From Alteromonas sp. BMJM2 (GTDB lineage: Bacteria > Pseudomonadota > Gammaproteobacteria > Enterobacterales > Alteromonadaceae), in NCBI RefSeq assembly GCF_027257845.1, contig NZ_JAPVOT010000003.1, forward strand, positions 1 through 64,000: a DNA stretch of 64,000 nucleotides. Direction: 5' to 3'. Shown here piece after piece: positions 8,030-16,846 of the stretch. The notes under the pieces were generated by a model. The model saw only the letters and a list, made by a program, of their open reading frames with translations, made no database searches and was not told where the DNA came from. Position 1 is the stretch's first letter. Each line of letters opens with the position of its first letter. Both the position numbers and the translations under genes were made by a program.

Positions 8030-9829
8030 ATGCGCACGACATATTTAGCATCTATTTTATCGATAACACTCTTTACAGTAACCGCGTTATTTTTTAGTCG
8101 CTCTTCATTGGCAGCTAACGGCGATATTGAAGCCTTTATAGCCAAAGTGCGAACTGTATCTTACGACTGCCCTGACGCTAACTTGCTTTCTGAGTTAGAC
8201 ACCACTTTGGCAAAAGAATCTCTTACAGCCAATCAGCGCTTCGCACTTTCCACTGCACGAACTCATTTCTTAATTTGCAGCGGTAAACATGAAGAAGCGC
8301 TTAAAACACTTCTTGAAAGTATTGAACAACCTAATATTGATACAACCTCTTATGCGTTTGCTTCAGCCATTTATCAAATAGGGTTTATTTACGATACGAA
8401 AGAAAACCCTGCTCGCTGCCAGTTTTATGAACGGGCCAAAACCCTCTCATCCCCGGTAAAGCACAGCGACATATTTACTAGTGCCTCGCTAGCTATTATT
8501 ACCTATTGCTCAGAAGCAGACTCTATTGCCGAGCGATTAGGCAAAATGTTCAACGTGTTAGATAGGTATTCAGATAAGGGCAGCCCAGGTGAACTCGCAC
8601 ATATTCGCAACAGCATAGGCCTTGTTTATGGAAGCTTAGGGCAGCATGCACTTGCTGCCGAGCAATATATTAAAGCCCACGAGCTTGGTTTACAGGTGTA
8701 TAAAGGTAGTAACAAGGTGTCGATTTTGATCAGCGCTATTGTTTCACTCGCCTCAAGCGGCCAAACAGACGAGGCTTATAAGCGTATATTAGAGCTTGGG
8801 CAGCTGAACCAAGAAATTGGCAATTCTTACACTAACTTTTTGTATCAATATTCGCTACAACTCTATTACCGAAAACAAAGAGACTTCAACAAATTAGGGT
8901 ACTACCTACCTCAGTTTAAAGAGGCTATATCTGCAATATCGAATTCATTCTATCAATCGCTATATGAATGGCATGTAGCGGAGATATGCTTATTTAAAAA
9001 CGACATTCCCTGTGTTGAGAAGTACTTAAATGGCATGAAAGAGAATGAAGCGGTTATTCCTCCCAAGTTTCGAGAGAACTTAGACTACCTAAGCTTTAAC
9101 TTATCGCTATATATTGCTTTGAACGATTTAGAAGGTGCCAAAGCTGCCCTCGCATCTTACTCAAAGTTGGTTAATAAAAAACAAAAGGAAAACCAAAGCT
9201 CTGCTAAAATTCTCGGCGCAGCAAATTTATATAATAAAATACACGATTTAGAGTTTGAGATAGAAAGAACTGAGCGTTTACGCAAAAACACGTTGTTCGC
9301 CGCAATAGCCATTGTTCTATTATTAGCAGCAGGCTTAGGTTTTTATCTTCGTAAGCGGCATCTCGCGGCGAAAGCAATTGACCCTGCAACACAATTACTT
9401 AATGCGCAAACTTCTATCAGCCGTATCAACAAGCTAGATACTCCAGAAGATGGACGAGCTATCGCTATTGCGATTTTTGATTTGAGCAACTTTCGCGAGC
9501 TAAATCGAAAGATTGGCTCAACAAAAAGTGACTACGTACTAAGAGAAATAGCCAAAACACTTCAACACGTGGTGAGAGGCAGCGATATTCTTGGCCGTTT
9601 TGGCCCAGAGCAATTTATATTGTGCCTACATAATATTGATGAAATCAGCGCACGAACGTTTTTAGAGCGAGTGCAAACTGCTCTGGATAATACCTTTGAA
9701 GAAGAGCTATCTACCGGTGATATTAAGGTGCAATCGAACATGAGTATATTCATTGCATCGGAGAAACTGTCTAATTTAAATGACATTCTTGATGAGATGC
9801 TTATGTCATTTAATATCAGTAATCGTTAG
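8030..9829 (+). CDS. TPR-containing membrane protein with degenerate GGDEF domain
   Basis: A 599-residue protein with an N-terminal signal peptide (about 1-29, ending SSLAAN). A long helical, TPR-like periplasmic region covers about 30-420, followed by one membrane span (about 425-442) and a C-terminal GGDEF-like domain (about 455-599). The fold markers are present (AIAIFDLSNFRELNRKIG, DYVLREIAKTL, SDILGRFG), but the catalytic GGDEF signature reads GPEQF near residue 524 and the RxxD inhibitory site is not evident. It is therefore unlikely to make c-di-GMP and more likely senses or signals by protein contact. The TPR-TM-GGDEF layout is common in Alteromonadales. It is a single gene ahead of a HAD gene. 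Confidence 0.82.
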   Translation: MRTTYLASILSITLFTVTALFFSRSSLAANGDIEAFIAKVRTVSYDCPDANLLSELDTTLAKESLTANQRFALSTARTHFLICSGKHEEALKTLLESIEQPNIDTTSYAFASAIYQIGFIYDTKENPARCQFYERAKTLSSPVKHSDIFTSASLAIITYCSEADSIAERLGKMFNVLDRYSDKGSPGELAHIRNSIGLVYGSLGQHALAAEQYIKAHELGLQVYKGSNKVSILISAIVSLASSGQTDEAYKRILELGQLNQEIGNSYTNFLYQYSLQLYYRKQRDFNKLGYYLPQFKEAISAISNSFYQSLYEWHVAEICLFKNDIPCVEKYLNGMKENEAVIPPKFRENLDYLSFNLSLYIALNDLEGAKAALASYSKLVNKKQKENQSSAKILGAANLYNKIHDLEFEIERTERLRKNTLFAAIAIVLLLAAGLGFYLRKRHLAAKAIDPATQLLNAQTSISRINKLDTPEDGRAIAIAIFDLSNFRELNRKIGSTKSDYVLREIAKTLQHVVRGSDILGRFGPEQFILCLHNIDEISARTFLERVQTALDNTFEEELSTGDIKVQSNMSIFIASEKLSNLNDILDEMLMSFNISNR

Positions 9830-9866
9830 TCTTGTGCAATGACATTTGTATAAGGGAACGATAACA

Positions 9867-10538
9867 ATGATCAAAGCGCTAATTTTTGATGTTAATGAGA
9901 CACTTCTTGATATTAATGCAATGAAAACTGGACTTGCTGAAGTATTAGATGGCGATGAAACCCTAGTCGATTTATGGTTCGCCAATTTACTTCACCACAG
10001 TTTGGTTGATGTTGTTTCTTCTCAGTTTCACGACTTTATTGACATTGGGGCAGCAGCACTGGTGATGGTTGCTTACAGCAAGGGTATTCAGCTAACCCAA
10101 GAACACGCCAAGCAAACGATTCAGCAACATATTACTTCCCTGCCACCCCATGACGATGTAGCGGCTACGCTAAAAGCCTTAAAGCAAAAAGGCGTTACTT
10201 TAATAGCGTTATCAAACTCTTCTAGTGCAGGGTTAGAGGCACAGCTGTCTTACGCCAATATTAAATCGTATTTTGATATTGTGCTGAGCGTAGAATCTAT
10301 CCGCACATACAAACCCTATCCAAGCGTTTACCACTGGGCCTGCCAACAGGCTGAGGTAGTACCTAACGATACATTAATGGTTGCGGCACATGGCTGGGAT
10401 GTGAGTGGTGCTAAAGCAGCAGGTCTTAATACTGCGTTTGTCGAACGCCCTGGTAAAATGATGTACCCGTTAGGGCTGGCTCCTGACTACTCTATTGAAT
10501 CGCTAGACCAGTTAATCCCTTCTGTTTTTAACGGTTGA
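9867..10538 (+). CDS. haloacid dehalogenase type II-like HAD hydrolase
   Basis: A 223-residue HAD-superfamily protein. The nucleophile motif FDVNETLLD is at residues 6-14, ALSNSS forms motif II, and the conserved Lys lies in RTYKPYPSVY. A GWDVSGAKAAGL segment near the C terminus is typical of the L-2-haloacid dehalogenase type II group. Length matches that family. I chose ATG 9867, which has AAGGGA at 9853-9858, over an upstream TTG at 9846. A strong terminator follows at 10566-10598. True dehalogenase activity is not proven by these motifs. Confidence 0.85.
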   Translation: MIKALIFDVNETLLDINAMKTGLAEVLDGDETLVDLWFANLLHHSLVDVVSSQFHDFIDIGAAALVMVAYSKGIQLTQEHAKQTIQQHITSLPPHDDVAATLKALKQKGVTLIALSNSSSAGLEAQLSYANIKSYFDIVLSVESIRTYKPYPSVYHWACQQAEVVPNDTLMVAAHGWDVSGAKAAGLNTAFVERPGKMMYPLGLAPDYSIESLDQLIPSVFNG

Positions 10539-10565
10539 TTATCTACTTAATTAAGTAGCGCAAAC

Positions 10566-10598
10566 AAAAAGACCTTGCTTACGGCAAGGTCTTTTTTT
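10566..10598. terminator. bidirectional rho-independent terminator
   Basis: The hairpin AAAAGACCTTGC / GCAAGGTCTTTT has a TTAC-G loop, an A-run on the left and a T-run on the right. It lies between the convergent dehalogenase-like gene and the small secreted protein gene and can serve both. Confidence 0.85.
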
Positions 10599-10620
10599 AA
10601 TTCGGTATGAAGTGAGCGTA

Positions 10621-10881
10621 TTAAAGCTTTGCTAATTCCGGACGTTTCGCTTGGAAACCTTCAGTACTGCAAGAACTACGCTTGGTATTTAAGGCGTTCA
10701 ATTGACGCTTGAGCCAAGATTTTTGAATACCCGATGACGCGGTGTTCATCTCGCTACTCACTCGAATAATTTCTTTACCAACATTTACACATTCTTTTTT
10801 AGTAGGCTCGAACCCACCGTTTGCTAATGCAGAGGAAGAGAATACGATGGCCGATAGTGCGATAAGTGTTTGCTGTTTCAT
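10621..10881 (-). CDS. small secreted hypothetical protein
   Basis: An 86-residue protein with a clear signal peptide (MKQQTLIALSAIVFSSSALA, cleavage about after residue 20), giving a mature periplasmic protein of about 66 residues. Two cysteines (in KKECVN and RSSCST) could form a disulphide. I do not recognise the family. The start has GGGGA upstream and the 3' end faces the shared terminator. The 444 bp upstream (10882-11325) hold no gene I can support. Confidence 0.6.
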   Translation of the reverse strand: MKQQTLIALSAIVFSSSALANGGFEPTKKECVNVGKEIIRVSSEMNTASSGIQKSWLKRQLNALNTKRSSCSTEGFQAKRPELAKL

Positions 10882-11325
10882 AAGAGTCCCCGATTACTCG
10901 TATAATTTTTCATAAGTTATGTACCAGTTACACTGGGTTTGATTTGCCCTAAATCTGATAAAAACTATAGCAGGTCATTTATTCTTGTTAGGTGTTGAAA
11001 AATATACGCAGTAATAAATCTGCTTATTTTTAACACACCCTTATACCGACCATTTCATTTAAATAAGACTACCTACTCTTATCAACACGCCATCAGTTAT
11101 GGTACAGATTTAAGCTTTTTGCAAGTTTTGACAATTAACCCATCCCTAGTAGTCGCCATAAAACAGCAAGTTATGAAATCAACATTAATTATCGGACGTA
11201 GTTAAACATCTTCATGAACGTTTCTCAACCACATCTTTAGTCGAAAAAGTATCTATACTGAGGTTATACAGCGAGTTAACTTAGGTATATAAAAAGCGCG
11301 GAATCTCGCTCACTGTCCTATGTGC

Positions 11326-12378
11326 TTACAACCTGCTCCCTGCGTCCATCTTATCGACCGCTTGTAAAATTTCTTTGCCCATATTAGACAACGAAACAAT
11401 ACTTTTGGCTGCGCCTTTTTCTATCGCCACTTTAGGCATGCCATAAACAATACAACTTGCCTCATCTTGGCAAAATGTTTCACTACCACCGTTGTACAGT
11501 TCAAGTAATCCCGTTGCCCCATCACTGCCCATCCCTGTAAGCAATATACCAATAGCATTGCTACCAGCACTTTTACATAACGAATAAAAAAGAGTATCGA
11601 CAGAAGGCTTGTGACCCGAAACTCGTGGACCGTCTGTAAGCCTTATCCGATAATCAGCACCGCTTCGCTCAACTTCCATATGTTTATCGCCTGGCGCAAT
11701 ATAGGCTTGTCCTGGCAAAAGCCTTTCGCCCCCTCGAGCCTCTCTTACGGTTATATGACATATTGAATTTAATCGCTTTGCGTAAGTCGTTGTGAATCCC
11801 GCAGGCATATGTTGAGTGATAATTGTCGCAGGTGCATTGGCTGGAAAAGTTGACAGTATTTCTTTTATTGCCTCAGTTCCTCCAGTTGAAGCGCCAATAG
11901 CAATGAGTTTTTCTGTGCCTTGGTAGCTGATTGACTTTACTGTCGATACATCGCCTTTACTCTTCGCTGGCTTTTTGACTCTCGCCCGTGCAGCGGTTCT
12001 AATTTTTTCGACAATCATTTCATGATAGGCAGCCATGCCCTCAGCAACTCCAATTTTGGGCTTCGCCACAAAATCGACTGCGCCCAACTCTAGGGAGCGG
12101 AACGTTGCATCTGCTCCCTTTTCAGTAAGGGTAGATATCATTACCACCGGCGTAGGCCGAGCACTCATTAGTACCTCAAGAAATCGTAAACCGTCAACTT
12201 TAGGCATCTCAATATCAAGTGTAATAACGTCTGGTTGAGTTTCTTGCACTAACTTTTTTGCGACAAAAGCATCTGGTGCAGCACCAACTAATTGCATATC
12301 AGGCTCACTTTTTATTATTTCGCCCAATATCTGCCTTATCAATGCCGAATCATCTACAACTAACACTTTAATTGTCAT
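11326..12378 (-). CDS. cheB: chemotaxis protein-glutamate methylesterase/deamidase CheB
   Basis: A 350-residue two-domain CheB. The N-terminal receiver carries the acidic pair in VVDDS and the phospho-acceptor Asp in ITLDIEMPKVDG (about residue 56). The C-terminal methylesterase domain has the Ser of IGASTGGTEA (about 163), the His of ITQHMPAGFT (about 190) and the Asp of GMGSDGATG (about 286). It removes methyl groups from chemoreceptors and so opposes CheR, which is encoded two genes upstream. A GTG one codon earlier is an alternative start; AGGAA lies 8 bp before the ATG. It is the last gene of the che cluster, directly after cheD (11-bp gap). No intrinsic terminator is obvious downstream. 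Confidence 0.96.
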   Translation of the reverse strand: MTIKVLVVDDSALIRQILGEIIKSEPDMQLVGAAPDAFVAKKLVQETQPDVITLDIEMPKVDGLRFLEVLMSARPTPVVMISTLTEKGADATFRSLELGAVDFVAKPKIGVAEGMAAYHEMIVEKIRTAARARVKKPAKSKGDVSTVKSISYQGTEKLIAIGASTGGTEAIKEILSTFPANAPATIITQHMPAGFTTTYAKRLNSICHITVREARGGERLLPGQAYIAPGDKHMEVERSGADYRIRLTDGPRVSGHKPSVDTLFYSLCKSAGSNAIGILLTGMGSDGATGLLELYNGGSETFCQDEASCIVYGMPKVAIEKGAAKSIVSLSNMGKEILQAVDKMDAGSRL

Positions 12379-12389
12379 CACTCACGTTC

Positions 12390-13001
12390 CTAGAATATAT
12401 CAACACTGCCAACTAACTTGCGCTCTGAGAGTTTCCAGCGATGCTGACTTTCACGCTCAATAATAGTGGCGTTATTTAATTCATTAATTCGCTTCATGAA
12501 CACGCTTCCCGTTGCAGGAAAGAAATAAATCTTGCGGGCATACTCTTCACATAAATCACTTGCCACTATAGGAATGCGCTCTGTATTCAAAAAGCTGACA
12601 ACAAACTCTGCATTGAATCGGCCTACATCATGCTGAATGAATGATGGAACAACCCGTCCACCACCGAAAACTTTTGCTTCTAGCCTGCGCTTATCCGCAC
12701 CTGCTTTGACAAGTTCGTTTACCAACACTTCCATGGCATAAACACCATATTTTGTTGCCGTGCACTCCGTTTGCTCTAGCTCATTCGCCGTTTTGTTTAT
12801 TGTGGGCAGCATAAAATGGTTCATTCCACCTACTCCCGTCATGGGATCGTAGATGCACGCAGCAACACAAGAGCCTAAAACTGTAACTAACAGCTTTTCT
12901 TGTTTAGTCACTGCATACTGTCCCGGAAGAAGCTTAATAGCCTGAACGCCGAAGCGCTTATCATAATAAGCAATAGGAGAATCGAAATCGCTAGTGTGCA
13001 C
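12390..13001 (-). CDS. cheD: chemoreceptor glutamine deamidase CheD
   Basis: A 203-residue CheD that deamidates or stabilises chemoreceptors. The catalytic cysteine is in VLGSCVAACIYDP, the histidine in GVGGMNHFMLP, and a conserved KVFGGG turn is present. The GTG at 13001 is preferred because AGGAG lies 5 bp upstream; an earlier GTG at 13007 overlaps that ribosome site. It lies 8 bp after cheR and 11 bp before cheB, consistent with one operon. CheD is common in systems with soluble receptors such as those encoded here. Confidence 0.93.
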   Translation of the reverse strand: MHTSDFDSPIAYYDKRFGVQAIKLLPGQYAVTKQEKLLVTVLGSCVAACIYDPMTGVGGMNHFMLPTINKTANELEQTECTATKYGVYAMEVLVNELVKAGADKRRLEAKVFGGGRVVPSFIQHDVGRFNAEFVVSFLNTERIPIVASDLCEEYARKIYFFPATGSVFMKRINELNNATIIERESQHRWKLSERKLVGSVDIF

Positions 13002-13009
13002 TGGCACTC

Positions 13010-13843
13010 CTATTTGACCGGACGATATATGGTTTTACCTACCGGCCTTACAAGATTAGTGTGCATATTGAAATTTTCGGAATGCCCCGCCATGTAGAGC
13101 CCTTGCGGCTTTAACATTCCAACCATTTTAGTCAGTACTTTAAGCTGTGTCGGTTTATCAAAATATATCATTACATTTCGACAGAAAATCACGTCTAATG
13201 GTGAGCTTATACTCCACTTAGGTTCAGTTAAATTGAGCTTTTTGAACTGCACCATTTGCCGTAATTCTTCCACCACGCGCACTTTACCTTCAAAGCTACC
13301 CTTACCTTTATGAAAAAATTGCTTTTGCCTAGACTCAGATACCTTTGCAATTGTCGCAAGTGGATACACTCCCTCTTTAGCCTTGGCTAAAACCTTGCTG
13401 TCGATATCTGACGCAATTATTTTAATAGGCGTTTTAAAGCTCCCGAAGACCTCTGCAACAACCATCGCAATTGAATAAGGCTCTTCGCCTGTGGAACTTG
13501 CAGCACACCAAATTGTGGTAACCTGCGGGTTATCTCTGAGGTAATCAGCCAGCGCAGTAAAATGGTGTGGCTCTCTAAAAAACGATGTTAGGTTGGTCGT
13601 CAGCGCATTTATAAATTGCTCTAGCTCATTCTCAGAACTATTAACAACCGCTAAATATTCACTAAAGCTCAACAAACCCTTCGCCCTTATTCGCCTCGCT
13701 AAGCGACTGTAAACCATTGCCTCTTTTGCATCGGTTAGTTTAATACCCGCTTTTTTAAATAGCATTTGTTGCACTTTAAGGAAGTCCGCCTTTTCAAAGG
13801 CGAACTCACGCGTCGATGCCATTCTAGGTGGCATGGCTCCCAT
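13010..13843 (-). CDS. cheR: chemotaxis protein methyltransferase CheR
   Basis: A 277-residue CheR that methylates chemoreceptor glutamates using S-adenosylmethionine. It has the helical N-terminal domain and a Rossmann domain with CAASSTGEEPYSIAM, IIASDIDSKVLAKA and VIFCRNVMIYFD. I chose ATG 13843 because it overlaps the receptor stop codon as TGATG and has GGGAG 8 bp upstream. A GTG at 13858 would add five residues. The start is therefore translationally coupled to the preceding receptor gene, whose last codons (EWESF) also provide the ribosome site. Confidence 0.95.
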   Translation of the reverse strand: MGAMPPRMASTREFAFEKADFLKVQQMLFKKAGIKLTDAKEAMVYSRLARRIRAKGLLSFSEYLAVVNSSENELEQFINALTTNLTSFFREPHHFTALADYLRDNPQVTTIWCAASSTGEEPYSIAMVVAEVFGSFKTPIKIIASDIDSKVLAKAKEGVYPLATIAKVSESRQKQFFHKGKGSFEGKVRVVEELRQMVQFKKLNLTEPKWSISSPLDVIFCRNVMIYFDKPTQLKVLTKMVGMLKPQGLYMAGHSENFNMHTNLVRPVGKTIYRPVK

Positions 13844-16773
13844 CAAAAAGACTCCCACTCAGCATTTTTTGGCAATGCAGGAGACAATACCCCCCTATTG
13901 TTTACCGTATTCGTACGACGGTTTAGCGTATTGGAAACGGCTCTTGGTGTTAAACCTAAACGCGTTTGATGTCCTGCCAAACCATCAGATTGATGCCCTT
14001 TACTTGTGCCCTTTTCTATTTCAAATACGGCAACACGATCGCTCAACTCTGCGGATTGAAGCTTTAAGCTATCTGATGCAGCTGCAGCCTCTTCCACTAA
14101 CGCTGCATTTTGTTGTGTCATCTCGTCCATTTGAACCACTGCTCGACTGACTTCCTCAATTCCAGCAGCTTGTTCAGATGACGCAGCAGCAATTTCTGAC
14201 ATGATATCGTTTACGCGCTTAATGGCGGTGACAACTTCGCCCATTGTGTCGCCTGATTTAACTACTAGCTGGTTTCCGCTGGCAATTTTACTCACTGAAT
14301 CGGAAATGAGTTCCTTGATATCTTTAGCGGCTTCAGCAGACCGTTGAGCAAGGCTTCTAACCTCAGAGGCAACAACAGCGAACCCACGGCCTTGTTCTCC
14401 AGCCCTTGCAGCCTCTACCGCTGCATTCAATGCTAATATGTTTGTTTGAAATGCAATGCCGTCAATCACACCAATGATATCTGAAATTTCCTGAGCTGAA
14501 TCATTGATAAGCGTCATTGTATTAACTACTTTGCCAATGACATCTCCGCCCTCAGTCGCAATTTGGCTTGCTTGTGCCGCTAGTGCATTAGCTTGCTCAG
14601 CATTTTCTGCGTTAAGCTTAACCGTGCTAGTCAACTCTTCCATACTGGATGCGGTTTCTTCCAAACTTGAAGCCTGTTGCTCTGTGCGTGACGAGAGGTC
14701 TGAGTTACCTAAGGCAATTTCACTCGAAGCGGTATTAATTGTCTCAACAGCAGAATTGATGTTTAGTATGGTGCCTCGCATTTCTTCTATAAACTGGTTT
14801 ATTGAACCACCAAGCACTTTAAACTCGCCTTCAAGCGCATGCTCGATACTTACCGTCAAATCGCCTTCCGTCAATCGTTCCATTACGTGCTTAATTTCAT
14901 CAACCGCCTGAGTTCTGCCAGTAATATCGGTCGCAAACTTGACTACCCTGAATGGCTTTCCATTATGGTCGAGGATTGGGTTATAGGTTGCTTGAATGAA
15001 GATTTCCTTTCCATTTTTACCTATTCGCTTGTACTCTCCACTTGAAAAGGTGCCTTCTCTCAGCGACTCCCAGAATGCTGCATACTCATGGGTTGAACGA
15101 TAGCTAGCATCAACAAACATACTGTGATGTTTACCCTTTATTTCATCCAGGGTGTAACCAACGGTTTGAAGGAAGTTATCGTTAGCAGTTTGAATAATTC
15201 CATCCATATTGAATTCTATTACTGCCTGAGACTTTCCAATAGCCTCCAACTGCCCCTCGAAATAAGCGTTTTGTACTTTTTGTTCTGTAATGTTACTCGC
15301 ATACTTAACAACCTTAATCGGCTTACCATTGACGTCTAAAATCGGGTTATATGTTGCTTGAATCCATATGTCTGAACCATCCTTAGCAACGCGATGAAAC
15401 TCGCCGGAATAGAACTGCCCCTGAGCTAGCTTTTCCCAAAATGTGCGATAGTCTTCAGAATCACGCTCAGTCTCGGTAACAAAGATAGAATGATGCTTGC
15501 CTACGATATCCTCGAGGGCATAACCAACGGTTGCGAGGAAATTATCGTTTGCAGTAATAATATTGCCGTGCGTATCAAACTCGATAACGGCCTGAGATTT
15601 GCCTATAGCGTTAATTTGTCCTAAATTAAATGCATTTTGCATTTTTTGCTCTGTCACATCTGACGCGTATTTTACTACTTTAACTGGGTTACCAAATTCA
15701 TCGAATATTGGGTTGTAAGACGCTTGAATCCAAAGCTCGCTGCCGTCTTTTCTTATTCGTTTAAACTCGCCAGACTTATAATCCCCTTTTTTTAAGTCTC
15801 GCCAAAATGCAGCATATTCTGGGCTCATTCTATAGTTAGGCTCAACAAAGATACTGTGGTGCTGGCCTTTTATTTCACCCAGGTCATACCCTGTGGTTGA
15901 ACAGAAGTTTTCATTGGCAAAAAGGATATTACCTTGAAGATCAAATTCAATAACTGCTAGTGACTTACCTATTGCATTGATTTGCCCTTCGTAATTCGCG
16001 TTTTTGCGTTTTTGCTCTGTTATCACGGTTGCAAACTTAACTACTCGAACAATGTTACCCAGCTTGTCATAAATAGGATTGTAAGATGCTTGGATCCAGA
16101 TTTTGTCACCACTTTTCGCAACTCTACAATACTCACCGGTATTTTTTTCGCCACTTCGAAGCTGTGCCCAAAAGTGCTTATATTCCTCAGACACACCATA
16201 CTCGGTAGTAACGAATAGTCGATGGTGCCGGCCTATTAGCTCGTCTTTTGTATATCCAGTCGCTTGCAAGAAGTTATCGTTTACATCTTCCACTATCCCA
16301 TCGGGAGTAAAAGCAATTATGGCTTGGCTTCTGTCCAGTCCATTTAATAGCCCAGTTTTATACTGAAGCTCTTGATCGTTGACCCACTCAACCATATAAC
16401 CGAGCTTCTCTCCTTCGGCGCTATTAATAACAGAGACATTCAATGTAAATATCAGCTCTCCAATAGGCAGCAGAAAGGTGTCTTTTGTTTGGCAATGTTC
16501 AAAGCGAGAGCTCAACTCTTTATGGTTAGCAAAAAATGAACATAAAGCCATTCCGTTTAATGAGTGGAAGTTAATTGAGGGCAAATGCTCTCTAAACTTA
16601 GCAGCGTATTCTTCTGCCAGTTTAAAAAATGCCTTGTTCGCAAACGTTATCGCCCCACTCCCGTTTACCAACATCAAACACGCGCTACTTTCACTTAACG
16701 CTTGCTCTTGGAATCTAGTTAAACTTTGTGCAGCGATAAGTTCGTCATTTTGAAAAAGATTAAAAACACCCAT
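13843..16773 (-). CDS. soluble multi-PAS methyl-accepting chemotaxis protein
   Basis: A 976-residue receptor with no membrane span. It has a divergent N-terminal PAS (about 20-130) and four tandem PAS domains centred near residues 165, 280, 400 and 525. The tandem domains repeat the pattern N-x-NF…GY…GxHH…F and end in KxATDIT/E-type PAC tails. A HAMP-like helix pair (about 628-670) and an MCP signalling hairpin follow, the hairpin with the canonical tip [31 protein letters not shown] shortened here in description (about 774-804). The protein ends EWESF, an xWxxF CheR-docking pentapeptide. Cytoplasmic sensing through PAS (redox, haem or other cofactor) is likely but the ligand is unknown. The signalling half is very similar to that of the next receptor gene, which suggests duplication. 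Confidence 0.93.
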   Translation of the reverse strand: MGVFNLFQNDELIAAQSLTRFQEQALSESSACLMLVNGSGAITFANKAFFKLAEEYAAKFREHLPSINFHSLNGMALCSFFANHKELSSRFEHCQTKDTFLLPIGELIFTLNVSVINSAEGEKLGYMVEWVNDQELQYKTGLLNGLDRSQAIIAFTPDGIVEDVNDNFLQATGYTKDELIGRHHRLFVTTEYGVSEEYKHFWAQLRSGEKNTGEYCRVAKSGDKIWIQASYNPIYDKLGNIVRVVKFATVITEQKRKNANYEGQINAIGKSLAVIEFDLQGNILFANENFCSTTGYDLGEIKGQHHSIFVEPNYRMSPEYAAFWRDLKKGDYKSGEFKRIRKDGSELWIQASYNPIFDEFGNPVKVVKYASDVTEQKMQNAFNLGQINAIGKSQAVIEFDTHGNIITANDNFLATVGYALEDIVGKHHSIFVTETERDSEDYRTFWEKLAQGQFYSGEFHRVAKDGSDIWIQATYNPILDVNGKPIKVVKYASNITEQKVQNAYFEGQLEAIGKSQAVIEFNMDGIIQTANDNFLQTVGYTLDEIKGKHHSMFVDASYRSTHEYAAFWESLREGTFSSGEYKRIGKNGKEIFIQATYNPILDHNGKPFRVVKFATDITGRTQAVDEIKHVMERLTEGDLTVSIEHALEGEFKVLGGSINQFIEEMRGTILNINSAVETINTASSEIALGNSDLSSRTEQQASSLEETASSMEELTSTVKLNAENAEQANALAAQASQIATEGGDVIGKVVNTMTLINDSAQEISDIIGVIDGIAFQTNILALNAAVEAARAGEQGRGFAVVASEVRSLAQRSAEAAKDIKELISDSVSKIASGNQLVVKSGDTMGEVVTAIKRVNDIMSEIAAASSEQAAGIEEVSRAVVQMDEMTQQNAALVEEAAAASDSLKLQSAELSDRVAVFEIEKGTSKGHQSDGLAGHQTRLGLTPRAVSNTLNRRTNTVNNRGVLSPALPKNAEWESF

Positions 16774-16809
16774 AATTTAGCCTTATTAATTTGTTTCGAA
16801 AAACACAAT

Positions 16810-16841
16810 AAAAAAGCGACTCCCCGAAGGACAGCCGCTTT
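16810..16841 (-). terminator. rho-independent terminator inside the chemotaxis cluster
   Basis: Read on the minus strand: AAAGCGGCTGTCC, a TTCG tetraloop, GGGAGTCGCTTTTTT. The stem plus T-run lies immediately after the 768-residue receptor gene and before the 976-residue one. It should reduce read-through from cheA-cheW into the distal part of the cluster. Confidence 0.8.
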
Positions 16842-16846
16842 ATGTT

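Noticed and set aside
8030..9829. Active diguanylate cyclase
   Set aside because: The GGDEF signature is replaced by GPEQF, so catalytic activity is not supported.
13833..14150. Rightward ORFs across the receptor and CheR genes
   Set aside because: They are antisense shadows of strongly conserved coding sequence on the minus strand.
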